DNA from: CAIVVT01 sp963757265
Lineage (GTDB): Bacteria > Acidobacteriota > Terriglobia > Bryobacterales > Bryobacteraceae
NCBI GenBank assembly: GCA_963757265.1
Contig: CAVWRA010000012.1
Location: forward strand, 759,055 to 823,054
DNA length: 64,000 bases
Direction: 5' to 3'
The notes below the pieces were generated by a model, which searched no databases, was not told the DNA's origin, and worked only from the letters and a program-made list of their open reading frames with translations. This document shows positions 1-7,833 of the stretch, in pieces. The first letter of the stretch is position 1, and each line of letters starts with the position of its first letter. A program made the translations under genes and the position numbers.

Positions 1-408
1 GAGGTCAGTGCCGATGGAGACGTTCTCCTTCGCGATCGGCGCCCAGAAGCTGGGCCAGCCGGTGCCGGATTCGAACTTGGTCTTCGAATCGTACAGCATG
101 GTGCCGCAACAGACGCAGCTATAGAGCCCGTCGCGGTGATTGTTGTACAGGCTGTTCATGAAGGCGCGCTCGGTACCCTTGTGGCGCGTGACCTGGTAGG
201 CCTCGGGCGGGAGCAGCTTGCGCCATTCGGCGTCGGGTTTGACGATCCTGTCGACTTCGACGATGCCGGTGAAATGGCCGGCCTTATCGAATTGGGCGAT
301 TTTGACGGTCTTTTTTGAATTCGCGGCGGCCTGCATAACGAGGAGCCCTCCTGCTCCGAACAGTCCCAGCACGCTACGCCGGGTTGGGATTGCATTTGAG
401 TTGTTCAT
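1..408 (-). CDS. msrB: Peptide methionine (R)-S-oxide reductase MsrB, Tat-exported, C-terminus cut by window edge
   Basis: The reading frame from the ATG at 408 is open to base 1, so 136 residues are visible and the C-terminal half, with the catalytic Cys, lies outside. The family is clear from the CVCCG zinc-type CxxC motif and the highly conserved block FESGTGWPSFWAPI. MsrB reduces the R epimer of methionine sulfoxide in proteins. The N-terminus has a twin-arginine signal (RRSVLG followed by a hydrophobic stretch), so the enzyme probably works in the periplasm, whereas most MsrB proteins are cytosolic. It starts 10 bases after the stop of the sugar dehydrogenase gene and forms an operon with it and msrA. 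Confidence 0.9.
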   Translation of the reverse strand, partial: MNNSNAIPTRRSVLGLFGAGGLLVMQAAANSKKTVKIAQFDKAGHFTGIVEVDRIVKPDAEWRKLLPPEAYQVTRHKGTERAFMNSLYNNHRDGLYSCVCCGTMLYDSKTKFESGTGWPSFWAPIAKENVSIGTDL

Positions 409-418
409 ATCGCGATCC

Positions 419-1732
419 TCACTTTCCGCCGCCGGGCGGACCCTGATAGCTGACGCGCCAGATTGAGTTCGACCCGTCGTCGGAGACCATCAGCGCGCCG
501 TTCGGCGCCACGGCCACGCCGACAGGCCGCCCCCAGACGTTGCCATCGGGGGTCACAAAACCGTTCAGAAAATCGAGGTACTCACCGGTCGCTTTACCGT
601 CGCGCAGGGGCACGCGGATGACCTCATAACCGGTGCGAATGGAGCGGTTCCACGAGCCATGCTCGGCGGCGAAGATGTCGCCGGAATAATCGCTGGGGAA
701 CTGTTTTCCATCATAAAAAGTCATTTCGAGAGAGGCGTTGTGCGGCTGCAGGATCACATCGGGAGTGATCACCTTGTCCTTCAACTCGGGGTGCTTGCCG
801 GCGTGGCGCGGATCCTGGTGCGGACCCATGTACCACCACGGCCAGCCGTAGAACCCGCCCTCCTGGACATGCGTGATGTAATCCGGCACCAGGTTGTCGC
901 CCAGGGCGTCGCGCTCATTCACCGAGGCCCACAGCTCGCCGGTGCGCGGATGCACGGCCAGGCCCACCGCGTTGCGGATGCCGTAGGCGTAGACGCGCCG
1001 GGCGCTGCCGTCGGGATTGAATTCGAGGATGTCGGCGCGCTGGAACTCGCGCTTGTTGAGGTCGGGGTCGTCAACGTTGCTGCCGGATCCGACCGAAACG
1101 AACATCTTATTCCCGTCCAGCGTGAAGGCCACGTCGCGCGTCCAGTGTCCGCCATGGGCGGGCAGTTCGGGCACGATCACTTCGGCCGGACCGCGCGCCT
1201 GCAGATCGCCGTTGCGGTAGGGGAAGCGCACCACCGAGTCGGTGTTGCCGATGTAGACCCATTGCGGGTCCGCGCCCAGCGGATAAAACGCCAGGCCGAA
1301 GGGTTGTTTCAAGCCGGTGGCGAAGGTGGCCACGGTCAGAGCCTTGCCGTCGGGCGTGAGACCGCGCATCACCTTGACGTCCTGGGCGCCGCTTTCGACG
1401 ACGAACAGGTCGCCATTGGGTGCGCTGCGGATGAGGCGCGGATTGTTGAGTCCATCGGCATACAGTTCCACCTTGAAGCCCGGAGGCGCGATGGGCCAGG
1501 CGCCGGCGGGCCGGGCGACCACCTCGGGCCCGTTGGCGGCGGATTCGGTGGCGTACGGCGGGGGCAGGTCGGCCAGCGTGATGTGGTGCACCACGCCGGG
1601 GCGCTGCTCGCGATAGTCGGAGAAAACCACGTGGTCGCCGGAGGCCTGCGCCGCGGCGCCGGGCATGACGGCGCCACTCAGGGCACAGAAAACGAGCGCC
1701 GGAACCAGGTGCGGGGTCAACGATCGAGGCAT
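419..1732 (-). CDS. PQQ-dependent sugar (sorbosone/glucose) dehydrogenase-like protein, secreted
   Basis: 437 residues. An N-terminal Sec-type signal (about residues 1-29, ending in an Ala-rich cleavage region) is followed by a beta-propeller of the glucose/sorbosone dehydrogenase family. Recognisable segments are GLNNPRLIRSAPNGDLFVVE, the histidine block ELPAHGGHWTRDVAF, AYGIRNAVGLAVHP and GGFYGWPWWYMG. Relatives oxidise sugars in the periplasm with PQQ and pass electrons to the respiratory chain; the substrate here cannot be read from sequence. The gene sits between msrA and msrB on the same strand with gaps of 31 and 10 bases, so it is probably co-transcribed with them. Confidence 0.85.
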   Translation of the reverse strand: MPRSLTPHLVPALVFCALSGAVMPGAAAQASGDHVVFSDYREQRPGVVHHITLADLPPPYATESAANGPEVVARPAGAWPIAPPGFKVELYADGLNNPRLIRSAPNGDLFVVESGAQDVKVMRGLTPDGKALTVATFATGLKQPFGLAFYPLGADPQWVYIGNTDSVVRFPYRNGDLQARGPAEVIVPELPAHGGHWTRDVAFTLDGNKMFVSVGSGSNVDDPDLNKREFQRADILEFNPDGSARRVYAYGIRNAVGLAVHPRTGELWASVNERDALGDNLVPDYITHVQEGGFYGWPWWYMGPHQDPRHAGKHPELKDKVITPDVILQPHNASLEMTFYDGKQFPSDYSGDIFAAEHGSWNRSIRTGYEVIRVPLRDGKATGEYLDFLNGFVTPDGNVWGRPVGVAVAPNGALMVSDDGSNSIWRVSYQGPPGGGK

Positions 1733-1763
1733 AGCCGTTTGGATGCTTGAGGAGGCGCCGCGG

Positions 1764-2447
1764 TCACTTCTTCAACAGTTCCGGGTAGGCCTTTTTCAGC
1801 TTCTGGATCTTGGGGATCGAATTGGCCACGACGTACGGCTCCAGCGGATGGTTCTGGACGTAGTGCTGGTGATAATCCTCGGCCGGGTAGAAGACCTTCA
1901 GAGGCGAGATTTCGGTCACGATCGGCGCGTTGAACACGTTGGCGGCGGTGAGCTGCTGGACATACGCCCGGGAGATCTTTTCCTGCTCCGCGTCGGCGTA
2001 CCAGATGGCCGAGCGGTACTGGTGGCCCCAGTCGGGCCCTTGCCGGTCCTTGGTGGTAGGGTCGTTGGCGACGCTCATGAAGACCTTGAGCAGCGTGCCG
2101 TAGGTGATCTTCGACGGATCGTAGACAATGCGGACCGACTCGGCGTGGTTGGTCCCGCCCGCGCCGACGGTGTGATAGTGGGCCTCCGCCGCCGTGCCGC
2201 CGGTGTAGCCCGAAGTCACGTTGACGACGCCCGCGAGCTGGTCGAAGACCGCCTCCGCGCACCAGAAACAACCGGCCGAAAGCACCGCGGTGCGCCGTCC
2301 CTTCGTGGCGCTCCTGACCTCATCGACGGCCGGGTTGGGAAAATGCGCGAGATCGACTGCGCCGGCGCCGGAACAAGCTCCGGCCGCTAAAAAGAAGAGG
2401 GCCGCGCCGGCCGGGAGCAGGCCGTGGTTGTAAGGTTTCTGGATCAT
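1764..2447 (-). CDS. msrA: Peptide methionine (S)-S-oxide reductase MsrA, exported
   Basis: The ATG at 2447 gives 227 residues: a hydrophobic signal-like N-terminus (residues about 8-30), then a complete MsrA domain with the catalytic GCFWC motif (Cys60), GYTGG, a HAESV segment and FYPAEDYHQHYV. MsrA reduces the S epimer of protein methionine sulfoxide. An upstream start at 2570 would add 41 residues ahead of the signal sequence and is unlikely. A TATAGA hexamer lies six bases before the ATG, consistent with a leaderless transcript. With msrB downstream, both stereochemical halves of methionine repair appear to be exported. Confidence 0.92.
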   Translation of the reverse strand: MIQKPYNHGLLPAGAALFFLAAGACSGAGAVDLAHFPNPAVDEVRSATKGRRTAVLSAGCFWCAEAVFDQLAGVVNVTSGYTGGTAAEAHYHTVGAGGTNHAESVRIVYDPSKITYGTLLKVFMSVANDPTTKDRQGPDWGHQYRSAIWYADAEQEKISRAYVQQLTAANVFNAPIVTEISPLKVFYPAEDYHQHYVQNHPLEPYVVANSIPKIQKLKKAYPELLKK

Positions 2448-2453
2448 GGTCGT

Positions 2454-2459
2454 TCTATA
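2454..2459 (-). promoter_or_regulatory. Putative -10 element of msrA (leaderless)
   Basis: TATAGA on the minus strand, separated by six bases from the msrA ATG at 2447. No Shine-Dalgarno is visible. The spacing would put the transcription start at or next to the start codon. This is inference from spacing only. Confidence 0.4.
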
Positions 2460-2613
2460 TGAATAGATGCCGCGCGGGCCAGGATTTATGCCCGATTGAG
2501 GCAAAAACATCCGGGACGATCCGGAGAACGGTGCGCCAGCCGGCCAGCGAGACGCCCGGACGAGACTCAAAACCGATGCCGATTCGCAGGCCGGAGCGGC
2601 AGGGGCGGTGCGT

Positions 2614-5091
2614 TCAGCGGTAGTCGGCTTCGAGCTTCAACTGCTCACCGGCAGCCAGGCTCCGCTTTTTTGACCATACGGAAAAGGTGACGCGCGAGCC
2701 GGCCTTGGAGGTCCAGTCCAGCGTTACCCGGTCCACCAGTTCCTTGGGGAAGCGGTTGACGATATCGCCCAGGCCGGGCCGGATGAGCCGCCATTCTCCA
2801 TCCGGCAGATCCGACGCCGCGTAGGTCTGGGAGCCTTCCGGCGGTTCACCGGGCAGGAGGAGGAGCTGGTCTACCTGCGCACCGCCCACGGTCCGGAAGC
2901 GCACGCGCGCCGTTTCGATGTCGCCGGGTTCCAGCTCCGCCCGCATCAGCAGGACGGCCTCCAGCGGAGCGCGGGTGGAGTTGCGCGCCATGACCGCCGT
3001 GTGGACCCACTCCTGGTCGAGCCGGATGCGGCGTTCCAGGACGAGCCCGTTGGGGCACCGGCCGGCGAGCAGCGCCTCCTGGGGTCCGGCCGAGGCGGCT
3101 TTCCAGGTGGCGGGCCAGGCGTAGACCGGATAATCCGAAGCGGCTTGCGCCACCTGGCCGGCCAGGTTCGGATAGTGCTCCCAGGAAGGGTAAGCGCCCG
3201 CCCAGAGCTGTGTCAGCAGCGGCGACTGGCGGCCAGCGCGCCGGGCGGCCAGACGCACGATGCGGCCGCCGAGTTCCGGCACGAGGGTGAGATTCCAGCT
3301 CTCGTTATCGAGATGGACGGCGCCGTAGCCCGTTGTGGCGGCGGCGTCCTCCTCATCGCGCTTCAAATCACGCCCTTCGCTGATGCTGGTGATCCCGAAG
3401 CCGCGCAGCCGGGCCGCGAAATCGTGAAAGCGCTGCTGATAGCCGGCCAGGTCGGGCGGGCTGTAGACGGAGCCGTCGAAGGAGTATTCACGGGAACGCA
3501 GCAGCTCGACATATTCAATCGGCAGCCGGGCCTTCTCCACGCGCCGCCGCACGGCGTCGTCGGGGGCCGCGGCCAAGGCCTGGTCGAACAGGCGCTCGGC
3601 CTGCGGCAGGAAGTCCGGCGAGAAGGTGAGGATATTGTAAATCCACATGTGCTGGCCGAGGCCGCCGGGCGGCAGCCGGACTTCGTGCTGCAGCAGGTCG
3701 AAGTAGGCGCGCATGGGCTTGGCCGCCGGGCCGTAGACGCCTGCGAAGAAATCGTCCAGATCCCGTTCCACGTCGGTGTGCGGATTCCACAACAGGCGGG
3801 CCGCGATGTAGGAGCGCAGCTCGGCATTCTCCCCGCCGCCGCCGGGGGCGTAGGAACCCTCGAGGAAGATGCCCACGACGCCGCTGCGGTGGTACAGCGG
3901 GATGTCGGCGGCGAGCTCATCAAAATCAGGGAATGGCGCCAGGTAGTGGGAGAAATTCGTGTTGTAGTGCCAGATGTAAAGCTGGCTGGTGATGTCCGCC
4001 CAGGCCTTGAGATTGCGCAGAAAGTAAGCGCTGCGAGGGCACTGCTCAAAGGGGTGGGCCACGCAGACGCCGATGGGGCAGAGGCGGATGCGCACGTTGG
4101 GTCGCGGGCGGACATGCGCCGGCGGGTTCTCGCTGTAGGCGTAGGCCAGAGTGTCGATCAGCTTGTCGCGATTGGTCTTCTCGATTTCGGCCGCCAGAGA
4201 GTTGACAAACCGCAGAATCGCTCCGGAGTGCTGGCCGCCCTCTTCCTCCTCGACGCGGCGGCAGCGGTCGCACTCGCACCAGCCGGAATAGTCGTTCTGG
4301 GAAACGGAGATGATGGCGGCGCCGGGATGGTCGCGGATCCACTCGCGGACGCGCGCCACGGCCAGTTGCAGCACCTCCGGATTGGTGAGGCAGAGTTGGG
4401 CCTGGGCGCCGCGCCGCGCGCCGTCCACCAGCGCGAAGTACTCGGGGTGCGACGCGAAATACTTCTGCGGGGGCACCAGGCTGTAGAAGCTGTGAACGAA
4501 TGGGAAGTACTCGACCTTGCCGCCCGTGGACGCATCCAGGGCGGTGAAATTGCCATTGGTTTTGTTGCGCGCCGCCCAGTCCTTGTCGAGGGCTTCGCGG
4601 ATGTAAACCTCGCGATATTCGAAGGCCGGTTTCTGGCGTTCATCGAGCGCCGGGATCTCGATGGTGCGCAATTTCGGAATGCGGCTGACATCGGGCGTGA
4701 ACCAGCGGCAGCCCAAACGCTCCAGGAACGTGTAGACGCCGTACATGGTGCCGCGCTCGTGTCCGCCGGCGATGATGATGTGTTTGCCGGCGGTCTTCAG
4801 GAGGAACTCTTCGGGACCGAAAGAGGCCGCGTCGAAGCCCGGCGCTACGCGCCGCAACGCCGCACTGTCGCCGATGAATATGAGCGGCCGCGACGTCCGG
4901 CAATCGGCGCCAATGCTGAGCCGCGCGCCGGACATCTCCCCGACGAAGCGCTGCAGTTCGTTTGCACCGCGTTGCTCAGACGGAGAGGCCTGGGGCGACA
5001 GGCAGATCGAGTACGGCGAGCGGCCGTCCTTAACCAGTGTGAGCGCAGACAGCGGCAGGACGAGCGTGAGCAGACACAGTAGCGGCTTCAC
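2614..5091 (-). CDS. DUF4838 domain-containing secreted protein (alpha-glucuronidase-like N-terminal domain)
   Basis: 825 residues from a GTG start. A short signal sequence (residues 1-15) leads into an N-terminal domain like that preceding GH67/GH20 catalytic domains, with the GTMYGVYTFLERLGCRWF block near residues 115-135. The DUF4838 core follows, with a YSGWCECDRCRR segment around residues 270-282. The last 200 residues form a separate beta-rich part, perhaps carbohydrate-binding. Members of this family occur in carbohydrate-degradation loci, but no activity is established. A TAGAAT hexamer lies eight bases upstream of the GTG. Confidence 0.75.
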   Translation of the reverse strand: MKPLLCLLTLVLPLSALTLVKDGRSPYSICLSPQASPSEQRGANELQRFVGEMSGARLSIGADCRTSRPLIFIGDSAALRRVAPGFDAASFGPEEFLLKTAGKHIIIAGGHERGTMYGVYTFLERLGCRWFTPDVSRIPKLRTIEIPALDERQKPAFEYREVYIREALDKDWAARNKTNGNFTALDASTGGKVEYFPFVHSFYSLVPPQKYFASHPEYFALVDGARRGAQAQLCLTNPEVLQLAVARVREWIRDHPGAAIISVSQNDYSGWCECDRCRRVEEEEGGQHSGAILRFVNSLAAEIEKTNRDKLIDTLAYAYSENPPAHVRPRPNVRIRLCPIGVCVAHPFEQCPRSAYFLRNLKAWADITSQLYIWHYNTNFSHYLAPFPDFDELAADIPLYHRSGVVGIFLEGSYAPGGGGENAELRSYIAARLLWNPHTDVERDLDDFFAGVYGPAAKPMRAYFDLLQHEVRLPPGGLGQHMWIYNILTFSPDFLPQAERLFDQALAAAPDDAVRRRVEKARLPIEYVELLRSREYSFDGSVYSPPDLAGYQQRFHDFAARLRGFGITSISEGRDLKRDEEDAAATTGYGAVHLDNESWNLTLVPELGGRIVRLAARRAGRQSPLLTQLWAGAYPSWEHYPNLAGQVAQAASDYPVYAWPATWKAASAGPQEALLAGRCPNGLVLERRIRLDQEWVHTAVMARNSTRAPLEAVLLMRAELEPGDIETARVRFRTVGGAQVDQLLLLPGEPPEGSQTYAASDLPDGEWRLIRPGLGDIVNRFPKELVDRVTLDWTSKAGSRVTFSVWSKKRSLAAGEQLKLEADYR

Positions 5092-5154
5092 GGAGAATCA
5101 TTCTACTCCGCGCCATCGCAAAGCGTCGCGGCGCCTGCATTCGGCCAGGCCGGT

Positions 5155-6267
5155 CTACGCGCCCGTGGAGCGGATGCGCGGGAAATACATCCACACGTGG
5201 CCGCCGTTGTCGTCCTCGCCGAAGATGATCTCGCCATCACGGCCCGTGACCGCGTCGCCGAAGACATAGCCGTAGCGCCGCCGCTCGAGGACCGAAACGG
5301 CGACGCCCAGGTTCGTGACCTTGCGTGTGGCCGGCTCGTAGCAAAACATCTTGGCCATCTCGTCGCCGCAGAACCCGAACAGCCGCCCGTCGAACGTGAC
5401 CGCCATCGGGCCGACCGGCGTCAGGGGCGTGGGTGCCAGAGGCTGGCTGAATCCATGGCTTGCGTCGAACGAATACAGATTGCCCCGCGCATCAGCGGTG
5501 TAAAGCACGCCGCTATGGCGGTGTGCGGCCCACTGAAGCGGGTAATCGCCGAAGTCTTCCGGCAGCTTCACGGCGCGACGCTCGAACTGCTGCGACGCGG
5601 GGTCGAAACGCCACAGCGAGTCGGCCTCGTCGCGGCCGAAAATGGCGCCGCGCGTTGCCAGCGCAATCTGCCCGATACCGGGCGCCTGGCCCGCCTGGCG
5701 CACCTGATGCGTAGCAACGTCCAGCGTGAAGATGTGGCGCGAGGTGAGGCCTACGATGGTCTGCCGCGATGCGTCCATGACGGCGTGGACGACCGGCTCG
5801 CCGGGGACACATTCGCCGTAGTCGGTCATCGCGGGGCGCTCGAAGCTCCACTCCTGGATGAGATCCTCGGGTGCGAGGTCCAGCTGGGGAATGGCGATGG
5901 CGCGGCCGCCGCGCGGACCGTTGACGAATGCAAAAACGCTCGAGTCGCCGCAGCACACTGCGGCGGCCTGGGTCGCGCCCTCGGGGATTCCGAGGTCGAA
6001 GACGATGCCGTTGAGCCAATGCAGCGACGCGATGAAGATGTGGCTGCAGCGGCCGCTGGTAGCGCCATAGACGGTCCCGTCCGGCGCCGCGGCGAGCGCC
6101 GTGATGTGGCTCTCATCAAGCGGAATCTGGACCGTCATGCCGGGCAGACACGTGGGGAAGGCGACCATGGTCCCTTCCCCCATGAACGTGTGGTGATGGA
6201 CCTGGTCGAGGTAGGCCTTGATCTGGGGCGAATCAGGATCGAATCTCAACTTGGATTTGGTTTGCAT
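5155..6267 (-). CDS. Conserved beta-propeller-like protein of unknown function
   Basis: 370 residues from the ATG at 6267, chosen because GGAGGT sits seven bases upstream; an in-frame start at 6291 lacks such a site. Repeating units such as ALAAAPDGTVYGATSGR, MAVTFDGRLFGFCGDEM and GVLYTADARGNLYSFD suggest a seven-bladed propeller. There is no signal peptide. It follows the frameshifted propeller gene 6282-7626 by 14 bases and resembles it in style, so the two may be a functional pair. I do not recognise a catalytic motif. Confidence 0.6.
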   Translation of the reverse strand: MQTKSKLRFDPDSPQIKAYLDQVHHHTFMGEGTMVAFPTCLPGMTVQIPLDESHITALAAAPDGTVYGATSGRCSHIFIASLHWLNGIVFDLGIPEGATQAAAVCCGDSSVFAFVNGPRGGRAIAIPQLDLAPEDLIQEWSFERPAMTDYGECVPGEPVVHAVMDASRQTIVGLTSRHIFTLDVATHQVRQAGQAPGIGQIALATRGAIFGRDEADSLWRFDPASQQFERRAVKLPEDFGDYPLQWAAHRHSGVLYTADARGNLYSFDASHGFSQPLAPTPLTPVGPMAVTFDGRLFGFCGDEMAKMFCYEPATRKVTNLGVAVSVLERRRYGYVFGDAVTGRDGEIIFGEDDNGGHVWMYFPRIRSTGA

Positions 6268-6281
6268 GGCCGTTACCTCCT

Positions 6282-7626
6282 TCAGCCCCACATACGAATG
6301 GGCAGATGCGCGTTTTCGCGTTTACGGCCGGCCGGCATCGACACCTTGAAAATCCCGCACGGGCGCGAGCCGACGTGGCCGAAGAAGAGGTCGCCATTGT
6401 GATCCACGGCGCCGCGCGAGACGTAGTGCGCGAAGCCGTTGGGGTGCTCGAGCCGCGTCACCTCTTCGCGTTTCAGCGTGCGCGGGTCGAGGCGCCAGAC
6501 GACGCCCTCGCGTTCTTTGTGCGGCGGGGGCAGGGGATTGTGAACCGGATCGCGCCAGCGCGAGGCCACATAGTAGAGCTGGCCGTCGCCGGCGAAGACG
6601 AGTCCTCCGCAGTGGTCGCGGAACATGTCGAACGGGGAAAGTGAGGTCGCGATCCTGCGTCGCGGGGCCGAGGTCTTCCACCCGCGGCCACTGGCCTTCG
6701 TTCAGCCAGATACGCATCAGATGCGGATTGGGGCACCACGTCGAGGCGTAGACGCACTCCCGGTCGGGAGCCGGCGCGACATCGTAGAAGACGCTGTGCC
6801 AGCCGGTCTGGTAAACGGCGTGGGGCAGGGGTTCGGGCGAGATCTCCAGCCGGTCCGTTTCGGGCGTATAACGCACCAAATGGCCGTAATCATTGGTGGT
6901 CCAGACACGGTGGCGTTTATCGAGGATGATGGTCTGCGAATTAATCGAGCCGATGCGGCCCAGGTCGCGCCGCTGGCGCGTCTTCAGGTCGTAGATGAAG
7001 AAGTGATCGCGCGGATAGGAGATGGCGTACAGCAGCCCGCGCTCCTCGTCGTGCAGCAGACAGCGGCAGCCCTCCTTGGGAATCATCGTGTCCCACCACA
7101 ACACGCGGTCGTGTTGCGTATCCCAGGCCAGCAGCGCGGCTCCGCGGAACAGGCGCTGCTTGTCGTGCCACGAATACCACGGGTTGTAAACGGGCAGGTC
7201 GATGGGCGGTCCCGACAGATGCGTGGCCATGTACATGACCTGGTCGTGCATCGAGGGGGCGAAACTATAGTGGATCTTGCACTGCGTCGCGTGGCCGGAG
7301 TCGCCGGGATCGTCGACCATCTCAGCGAGGTTGAAGAGATAGTCGAGCCCGTCCTTCTGCTCGTTGTAGCGCACCGGCTTCACGACCCCGCCGGGCACGC
7401 CCTCGGCGCAGGCCGCGGCGTAGATCCGGCCGTCGGGACCCACGGAGAGCGACCAGCAGGTATCCGAATCGGGGTGCTCAGTGAAGGGGTACCAGTGAAC
7501 TTTGTATTGTTCGTCTGGAGGCGAGGCCGCCTCCGCAGCGGAGTCCCGAGCCAGCCCCAAGCCGGCCGAGACAACTCCCGCGCCGCGCAGGAAATCGCGG
7601 CGATCCATCCCTTTCGGCTGCATCAT
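6282..7626 (-). pseudogene. Tat-exported beta-propeller-like protein, interrupted by one frameshift
   Basis: The start at 7626 (ATG ATG) has GGAAGGA eight bases upstream and encodes a clear twin-arginine signal, MDRRDFLRGAG, followed by repeats such as SLSVGPDGRIYAAACAEG. The frame runs well to about 6640, reading DRDLTFPV, then becomes Arg-rich nonsense. The natural continuation, FDMFRDHCGGLVFAGDGQL, is in the frame ending at 6282. Removing one base from the GGGG run at 6634-6637 joins the two parts. It may be a real pseudogene or a homopolymer error. Function unknown; the neighbour 5155-6267 is a similar propeller protein. Confidence 0.65.
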
Positions 7627-7833
7627 AAGTGGAGTCCTTCCGGGCGCTATTCTATCCGCTCGCGGGGCCGGAGCGCTCATTTCCAGCCAGGTGATAAAAT
7701 TGAACATCTGCGAGAGTTGAATCACCTCTCTGCGAACGAGGGATTGTGCCGAAAGGCATGGTCATGAAACCGTCCCCATGCGGAGGGCGTCCTTCAGCCA
7801 TTCACCTGGGAAACCCTGACCAGCGGGCGACAG

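Noticed and set aside
3001..5082. Plus-strand open frame of 693 codons
   Set aside because: Antisense to the DUF4838 gene; its product is a low-complexity Arg/Ala/Val-rich sequence caused by GC-rich third positions, with no domain.
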